Made by a program: the position numbers and the translations under genes. A DNA stretch of 49,916 nt from an uncultured Pelagibacteraceae bacterium. Its GTDB lineage: Bacteria > Pseudomonadota > Alphaproteobacteria > Pelagibacterales > Pelagibacteraceae. The stretch spans positions 1-49,916 of the forward strand of contig CACHQB010000008.1 of NCBI GenBank assembly GCA_902581925.1, in the 5' to 3' direction. The first letter of the stretch is position 1. Every line of letters begins with the position of its first letter. Positions 44,576 to 49,916 of this stretch are shown here, piece after piece. The notes under the pieces are model-generated. The model was not told where the DNA came from, made no database searches, and was given only the letters and a program-made list of their open reading frames with translations.

Positions 44576-47500
44576 ATGAGCGAAAAATTACTTGTTCCTG
44601 ACATTGGTGACTTTGAAAATGTTGAGGTTATAGAGATACTCGTAAAACCTGGTGATCAAATTAAAGAAAATGATCCAATAGTCACAATTGAAAGCGACAA
44701 ATCAAGCGTTGAAATTCCTTCTACAATTGCTGGAAAAGTAGATAGTTTAGCAGTTAAAGTTGGTGATAAAGTTTCTAAAGGAGATTTATTGCTTAATCTT
44801 ACATCATCATCAAAAACATCATCTGAAAGCACTCTTCCAAAAGATACAGAAAATATAATTAAACAAGCTGAAGAAGCAATAGCTGAAAAAAAAGAGGAAA
44901 AAAAAATTGTTAGTGAACCAGTAGTAGAGAAAAAACAATCTACAATCCAATTTGCTAATGGTTCTGATATTGACCCACTTGAAACTCAAGATTGGTTAGA
45001 ATCTTTATCTGCAGTAATTTCTAAAGATGGAAATCAAAGAGCCCATTTTTTAATTAAAGAATTAATTAATAAAGCTTATCGTGAGGGAGCAAATATTCCT
45101 TATACTCAAAATACACCATATATTAATACAATACCTCCTGAGGCTGAAGTAAAGTCTAGTGGTGATCAAAATATTGAAAGAAGAATTAGATCGTTAATTA
45201 GATGGAATGCAGCGGCAATGGTAGTACGAGCAAATAAAAAATATCCTGAGCTTGGTGGACATATTGGTACATTTGCATCTGCTGCAACATTATACGATGT
45301 TGGTATGAACCATTTTTGGAGAGCAAAAAATAATAAATTTGGTGGAGATTTAATATATTTTCAAGGACATAGTGCTCCAGGAATGTATGCAAGAGCATTC
45401 TTAGAAGGCAGATTAAATGAGAAACAATTAGATAGCTTTAGACAAGAGGTAAACCCTGGAGGTCTATCGTCATATCCACACCCTTGGCTAATGCCAAAAT
45501 TTTGGCAGTTTCCCACAGTATCTATGGGGCTAGGTCCCATGCTTGCTATATATCAAGCTAGGTACATGAAATATTTAATCAATAGAGGTTTGATTAAAGA
45601 TGAAGGAAGAAAGGTGTGGGCTTTTTTAGGCGATGGGGAGATGGATGAGCCTGAGTCAATGGGAGCTATTGGATTAGCTGCTAGAGAAAATTTAGATAAT
45701 TTAATATTTGTAATAAATTGTAATCTTCAAAGATTAGATGGTCCAGTTAGAGGTAATGGAAAAATTATTCAAGAGCTTGAAGGAAGTTTCAGAGGATCTG
45801 GCTGGAATGTAATTAAAGTTATTTGGGGTTCATATTGGGATTCATTGCTTGCTAATGATAAAACTGGTCACTTAATAAAAATTATGAACGAGACAGTAGA
45901 TGGTGAGTACCAAGCAATGAAAGCAAGAGACGGTGCCTATGTAAGAGAAAAGTTTTTTGGAAAATCCCCTGAAACAGTTGAATTAGTTTCAAGTATGTCT
46001 GATAAAGATATATGGCGGTTAAATAGGGGCGGACATGATCCTCACAAAGTTTTTGCTGCATATGATAAAGCGACCAAACATCAGGGAAGCCCAACTGTGA
46101 TAATTGCAAAAACTATAAAAGGTTATGGAATGGGAAAATCAGGAGAAAGTGTAAATACTACTCATCAAACAAAAAAATTAGATGTTGATGACTTGATGTA
46201 CTATAGAGATCGATTTGATGTTCCATTAACAGATGAACAAGTGAAAAATATTGAATACTTTAGGCCTGACGAAAAATCTCCAGAAATAAAATATATAAAA
46301 GAAAAAAGAATTGAATTAGGTGGATATTTACCCGAACGTTCGACTTTTGCTAAACCAATCAAAGCACCCTCAAAAGATATTTTCGATTTCATGAAACTAT
46401 CAACTGGTGAAAAAGAAATGTCTACTACTATGGCCTTAGTACGAATGTTGACAAATTTATTAAGGGATAAAAATATATCTCCTAGACTGGTTCCTATTAT
46501 TCCTGACGAAGCAAGAACGTTTGGTATGGAAGGATTTTTTCAAAAAATAGGGATTTATGCTCATGAAGGACAAAAATATGAGCCTGAGGATGCAGCTCAA
46601 TTAAGTTCTTATAGAGAAGATAAAAGTGGTCAAGTTTTAGAGGAAGGTATCAATGAAGCAGGTGCTATGTCTTCATGGATTGCTGCTGCCACTGCATATA
46701 CTAATCATGATATCGAAATGATCCCAATTTATATTTTTTATTCAATGTTTGGTTTCCAAAGAGTAGGAGATCTAGCCTGGGCAGCTGGGGATAGTCAGGC
46801 TAGAGGATTTTTGGTAGGTGCCACAGCTGGAAGAACAACATTAGCTGGAGAGGGCTTACAACACCAGGATGGGCATAGTCATTTAATTGCATCAACTATT
46901 CCAAATTGTGTAACTTATGATCCTACATTTCATTATGAATTAGCGGTAATTTTTCGAGAAGGTTTAAGAAGAATGCATGAGAAAAATGAGAATGTTTTTT
47001 ATTATATTACAACAATGAATGAAAATTATTCACACCCAGAAATGCCGAAAGATAAAAATTGTGAGGAAGGCATTTTAAAGGGCATGTATAAAATAAAAGA
47101 ATTTAACAAATACAAAAAAACTAAAATCCAACTTTTAGGATCAGGAACAATCTTAAGGGAAATGATGTCTGCTGCTGAAATTTTACAAAATGATTATCAA
47201 ATTGACAGTGAGATATGGAGTGTAACAAGTTTTAATGAATTAAGAAAAGATGGAATGGAGGTAGAAAGATATAATCTTTTGAATCCTGATAAAGAACCTA
47301 AAAAATCTTATGTTGAGCAATGCCTGGGCCAAACAGAGGGCCCGATTATGGCTGCATCTGATTATATGAGAATGAATTCAGATCAAATCAGATCTTATAC
47401 TAATAAAAGTTTTTATTCATTAGGAGCGGATGGCTTTGGAAGAAGTGATACAAGAAAAAATTTAAGAAAATTTTTTGAAGTAGATAAAGAACATTTGGTT

Positions 47501-47614
47501 GCTTACGGTTTAAGTATTTTGGCAAAAGAACAGCTTATAACTTCTAAATATGCAAAAGATGCAATGAAGAAGTATAATATTGATAGCAACAAACCAATGC
47601 CAACAAAATTATAA
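44576..47614 (+). CDS. aceE: Pyruvate dehydrogenase E1 (AceE type) with an N-terminal lipoyl domain
   Basis: Thiamine-diphosphate enzyme decarboxylating pyruvate in the pyruvate dehydrogenase complex. The 1012 residues split in two. A lipoyl domain (about 2-75) carries the lipoylation site ESDKSSVE (Lys42), and a charged linker of about 55 residues follows. From about 132 (DIDPLETQDWL) comes a full-length homodimeric AceE with ERRIRSLIRWNAAAMVVRAN, GHIGTFASAATLYDVG and the TPP motif GDGEMDEPE...NCNLQRLDGP (about 352). E. coli AceE (887 residues) has no lipoyl domain. The AceF gene starts directly after its stop. Confidence 0.95.
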   Translation: MSEKLLVPDIGDFENVEVIEILVKPGDQIKENDPIVTIESDKSSVEIPSTIAGKVDSLAVKVGDKVSKGDLLLNLTSSSKTSSESTLPKDTENIIKQAEEAIAEKKEEKKIVSEPVVEKKQSTIQFANGSDIDPLETQDWLESLSAVISKDGNQRAHFLIKELINKAYREGANIPYTQNTPYINTIPPEAEVKSSGDQNIERRIRSLIRWNAAAMVVRANKKYPELGGHIGTFASAATLYDVGMNHFWRAKNNKFGGDLIYFQGHSAPGMYARAFLEGRLNEKQLDSFRQEVNPGGLSSYPHPWLMPKFWQFPTVSMGLGPMLAIYQARYMKYLINRGLIKDEGRKVWAFLGDGEMDEPESMGAIGLAARENLDNLIFVINCNLQRLDGPVRGNGKIIQELEGSFRGSGWNVIKVIWGSYWDSLLANDKTGHLIKIMNETVDGEYQAMKARDGAYVREKFFGKSPETVELVSSMSDKDIWRLNRGGHDPHKVFAAYDKATKHQGSPTVIIAKTIKGYGMGKSGESVNTTHQTKKLDVDDLMYYRDRFDVPLTDEQVKNIEYFRPDEKSPEIKYIKEKRIELGGYLPERSTFAKPIKAPSKDIFDFMKLSTGEKEMSTTMALVRMLTNLLRDKNISPRLVPIIPDEARTFGMEGFFQKIGIYAHEGQKYEPEDAAQLSSYREDKSGQVLEEGINEAGAMSSWIAAATAYTNHDIEMIPIYIFYSMFGFQRVGDLAWAAGDSQARGFLVGATAGRTTLAGEGLQHQDGHSHLIASTIPNCVTYDPTFHYELAVIFREGLRRMHEKNENVFYYITTMNENYSHPEMPKDKNCEEGILKGMYKIKEFNKYKKTKIQLLGSGTILREMMSAAEILQNDYQIDSEIWSVTSFNELRKDGMEVERYNLLNPDKEPKKSYVEQCLGQTEGPIMAASDYMRMNSDQIRSYTNKSFYSLGADGFGRSDTRKNLRKFFEVDKEHLVAYGLSILAKEQLITSKYAKDAMKKYNIDSNKPMPTKL

Positions 47615-48877
47615 ATGTCAGAAACTGAGATTAAAGTACCTAATATTGGAGATTTTAAAGATGTTGAGGTTATTGAGGTATTAGTTGCTGAGGGTCAATC
47701 AATCAAGAAAAATGATGCTCTAATAACAATTGAGAGTGATAAATCTAGCGTAGAAATACCATCAAATTTAGAAGGTAAAATTAAAAATTTAAAAATAAAA
47801 GTAGGAGATAAAGTTTCTGAGGGTGACTTAATTTTAACTATAGATAGTAACTCTGAAGTTAAAAAGGAAGACATTGAAGAAAAACCAGAAATTGAAAAAG
47901 AGTTAAAAAAAAATGAGGAAATTAAACCTGAAATTCAAGAAAAAACTTTTTCTAAAAATAATATTTCAGACATTTCATCTGCAAGTCCAAAAGCTAGAAA
48001 ATTTGCTAGAGAACTTGGTGTAAATATTAATCAAGTAGTTGGAAGTCAAAAAGATGGTAGAGTTATTGAAGATGATATTAAAAAATTTGTTTCATCTAAT
48101 TCAAAAAACAACGTTGTAGTAAATGCTAGTAAACCAGATAAAATTAAAAACGAATTTGAACATTCTGATTTTGGTGAAATAGAAATTAAAGACATACCAA
48201 GAGTAAAAAAATTATCATCAAAATATCTTACAAATTCATGGAAAACAATTCCCCATGTTACAAATCATGATGAAGCCGACATAACGGAGATGGAAAGTTT
48301 TAGAAGTTCATTAACAGACATGTATACTGGAGAAAAAATTAAAATTACACCTCTAGCATTTATAATAAAAGCCTTAGTTGCGTCTCTTAAGAAATTTCCT
48401 AGTTTTAATTCTTCTATCGACGAAATTGAGACTGGAAAAATGACTTTAAAAAAATATTACCATATTGGGATAGCAGTTGATACTCCAAATGGATTAATGG
48501 TTCCAAAAATAAGAAATGCAAATAACAAAAAAATTTCTCTGATAAGTAAAGAATTAAAAGAAGTAAGCGAACTTTGTAGAAATTTAAAAATTGACAAAAA
48601 AGAATTGTTTGGTGGCTCGATGACGATTACGAGTTTAGGTGGTATAGGAGGTTCATTTTTTACTCCTATAATTAATTATCCTGAAGTAGCTATATTAGGA
48701 GTAGGAAGATCAGAAAAAAAACAAATTTTTATGAATGGGAAGTTTCAAACCAGGACTATGCTGCCAATTTCTTTATCTTATGATCACAGAATAATTGATG
48801 GTGCTGAAGCAGCTAGGTTTAATAATGATCTAAAAGAAAACTTAGGCAAAAATTTTGCTTACAAACTAGCCGTCTAA
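47615..48877 (+). CDS. aceF: Pyruvate dehydrogenase E2, dihydrolipoamide acetyltransferase
   Basis: Core acetyltransferase of the same complex; 420 residues. One lipoyl domain (about 4-78, Lys43 in ESDKSSVE) is followed by a Glu/Lys linker, the E1/E3-binding domain (ASPKARKFARELGVNI...GRVIEDDIKKF, about 126-165) and the catalytic domain ending SYDHRIIDGAEAARF with the active-site His and Asp. There is only one lipoyl domain; E. coli has three. The start follows the aceE stop with no gap. No E3 (lpd) gene follows. Confidence 0.96.
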   Translation: MSETEIKVPNIGDFKDVEVIEVLVAEGQSIKKNDALITIESDKSSVEIPSNLEGKIKNLKIKVGDKVSEGDLILTIDSNSEVKKEDIEEKPEIEKELKKNEEIKPEIQEKTFSKNNISDISSASPKARKFARELGVNINQVVGSQKDGRVIEDDIKKFVSSNSKNNVVVNASKPDKIKNEFEHSDFGEIEIKDIPRVKKLSSKYLTNSWKTIPHVTNHDEADITEMESFRSSLTDMYTGEKIKITPLAFIIKALVASLKKFPSFNSSIDEIETGKMTLKKYYHIGIAVDTPNGLMVPKIRNANNKKISLISKELKEVSELCRNLKIDKKELFGGSMTITSLGGIGGSFFTPIINYPEVAILGVGRSEKKQIFMNGKFQTRTMLPISLSYDHRIIDGAEAARFNNDLKENLGKNFAYKLAV

Positions 48878-48883
48878 TTAAAA

Positions 48884-49777
48884 ATGAGTAAATCTATATC
48901 ATTATTTAGTGCCTTATTGTGTACTTTCATTTGGGGAACAACTTTTATTGCTCAAGATACGGGCATGGATAATATTGGCCCTTTTACATTTAATGCTGTG
49001 AGGTTTTTTGTAGGTTTTTTAGCCATAATTCCACTTATGATTTTATTTGAATTAAAAAATTTTAAATCAGAATTTAAATTAGATAAAAAAACTTTCATAA
49101 TTTATTCATTATTAATTGGAATTTCTTTATTCTTAGGCTCAGCACTACAACAAGTTGCTTTACTTTATACAGATGTTGCAAATGCTGCTTTTTTTACAAT
49201 TTTTTATGTGCCAATGGTGCCGATTATCATTTTTTTGTATGGTAAAAAATCAATGCATTGGAGTGTATGGCCTTCTGTAGTTCTATGTTTAATTGGAGGA
49301 TATTTGTTAACAAATTTTCATGATGCAACAGTAAGATTGGGAGATACTTTGGTTGTTCTTGGAGCTTTATTTTGGAGCACTCATATCATTTTTACTGGGA
49401 TCATTATAACTAAATATAATCTTCCACTTACCTTAGGAGCTGTGCAGACTTTAATTGTGGCTATTTTTTCATTTATAATTGGCATTATTTATGAAGAATT
49501 TATTTTAAATAATATTTTCAAAGAAATTTATTCAATTTTATACGCTGGGATATTATCTGGTGGATTTGCATTTGTTCTACAAATTTATGCACAGAGAAAT
49601 ATTACACCCGCACCAGCAGCCATTATATTTTCACTTGAAGGAGTATTTGCTACGGTAGCTGCTTGGTTTATTTTAAATCAAATTCTAGATATTAATAATC
49701 TGCTTGGATGTTTTTTTATTCTATGTGGAGTTCTTTTATCTCAATTGCTACCTTTAGTTAAAAAAAAATATATTTAA
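48884..49777 (+). CDS. DMT-superfamily (EamA) permease
   Basis: 297 residues with ten predicted hydrophobic helices and two EamA repeats. The first begins ALLCTFIWGTTFIAQDTGMDNIGPFTFNAVRF; the second includes LGALFWSTHIIFTGIII and FALQ-type IYAQRNITPAPAAIIFSLEGVFATVAAWF (about 235-265). DMT permeases export or import metabolites; the substrate is not predictable. It lies six bases after aceF, and its TAA shares TTAA with the stop of uppP. Confidence 0.9.
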   Translation: MSKSISLFSALLCTFIWGTTFIAQDTGMDNIGPFTFNAVRFFVGFLAIIPLMILFELKNFKSEFKLDKKTFIIYSLLIGISLFLGSALQQVALLYTDVANAAFFTIFYVPMVPIIIFLYGKKSMHWSVWPSVVLCLIGGYLLTNFHDATVRLGDTLVVLGALFWSTHIIFTGIIITKYNLPLTLGAVQTLIVAIFSFIIGIIYEEFILNNIFKEIYSILYAGILSGGFAFVLQIYAQRNITPAPAAIIFSLEGVFATVAAWFILNQILDINNLLGCFFILCGVLLSQLLPLVKKKYI

Positions 49778-49916
49778 TAAATTAAATTAAATAAAATTAA
49801 GGCAATTACAATTCTATAAATTACAAAAGCATTCATTGAAAATTTATTTATATAAATTAAAAAGAATTTTACTGTTAAGAAAGAAAAAATAAAAGAAGAT
49901 ATAATCGCGATAAAAA
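49774..49916 (-). CDS. uppP: C-terminal end of undecaprenyl-diphosphatase UppP (partial)
   Basis: An open minus-strand frame runs from the window end to TAA at 49774-49776 (47 codons visible). It reads as two hydrophobic helices with a YINKFSMNAFVIYRIVIALIL segment, matching the C-terminus of UppP/BacA, where a VIYR/AIYR motif precedes the last helix. The enzyme dephosphorylates undecaprenyl diphosphate for cell-wall synthesis. The N-terminal catalytic part lies outside the window, so the call rests on this end only. Confidence 0.72.
   Translation of the reverse strand, partial: FIAIISSFIFSFLTVKFFLIYINKFSMNAFVIYRIVIALILFNLIY

Overview
The window looks like chromosome from a streamlined alphaproteobacterium of the SAR11 clade (Pelagibacterales). 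The DNA is visibly very AT-rich, genes overlap or abut, and the proteins are Lys/Asn/Ile-rich. Several neighbourhoods are typical of Alphaproteobacteria: irr-fabA-fabB-fabI, tlpA/argH-lipoprotein-lysA, rpsT-dnaA-dnaN, helicase-ferredoxin-carD, and rubrerythrin-FeS protein-DUF3501. I see no insertion sequence, prophage or CRISPR array. Assignment to SAR11 is inference from these traits and was not tested by a search.

Layout. 1-9.1 kb (+): end of lnt, metK, then the transcription/translation/RNA-decay operon nusA-infB-rbfA-rpsO-pnp, which lacks the usual rimP and truB. Directly behind pnp lies the 3' half of a tRNA and an orphan secreted protein. 9.6-12.6 kb: fabA-fabB-fabI (-), divergent from the Fur-family regulator irr (+). 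12.7-15.1 kb (+): rubrerythrin, a two-CCG-domain Fe-S protein and DUF3501, a probable peroxide-defence set. 15.1-20.3 kb (-): ubiE-ubiB-coaBC-dut-E1-like protein-SH3 protein, tightly overlapped. 20.3-24.3 kb (+): mutM, rpsT, a 310-bp origin-like gap, dnaA, dnaN. 24.3-27.7 kb (-): plsC, lysA, a 43-residue LptM-like lipoprotein and argH. 27.8-31.4 kb: tlpA, HIG1 protein, esterase, HNH nuclease, coq7, dsbB, VTT-domain protein. 31.4-33.6 kb (+): tRNA-Leu(CAA), an acyl-CoA synthetase and a 30-residue lysine-rich protein. 33.6-37.7 kb (-): SUV3-like helicase, TerB-like protein, ferredoxin, CarD. 37.9-42.6 kb (+): aminotransferase and a TAXI-TRAP transporter. 42.6-43.2 kb (-): tRNA-Arg(ACG), a 32-residue membrane peptide and a hotdog thioesterase. 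43.3-49.8 kb (+): thiolase, an AceE with an N-terminal lipoyl domain, AceF and a DMT permease, ending against the tail of uppP (-).

Most genes are ordinary housekeeping. The points I find most worth a second look are these: two almost identical Irr-type operators, one before irr and one beside the rubrerythrin promoter; the lipoyl-AceE fusion; the 30-residue basic protein with its own promoter, palindromic leader and terminator; the repeat pair with GANTC sites upstream of dnaA; a tRNA remnant behind pnp; mRNAs that start a few bases after a tRNA; and five convergent gene pairs whose stop codons share the same four bases.
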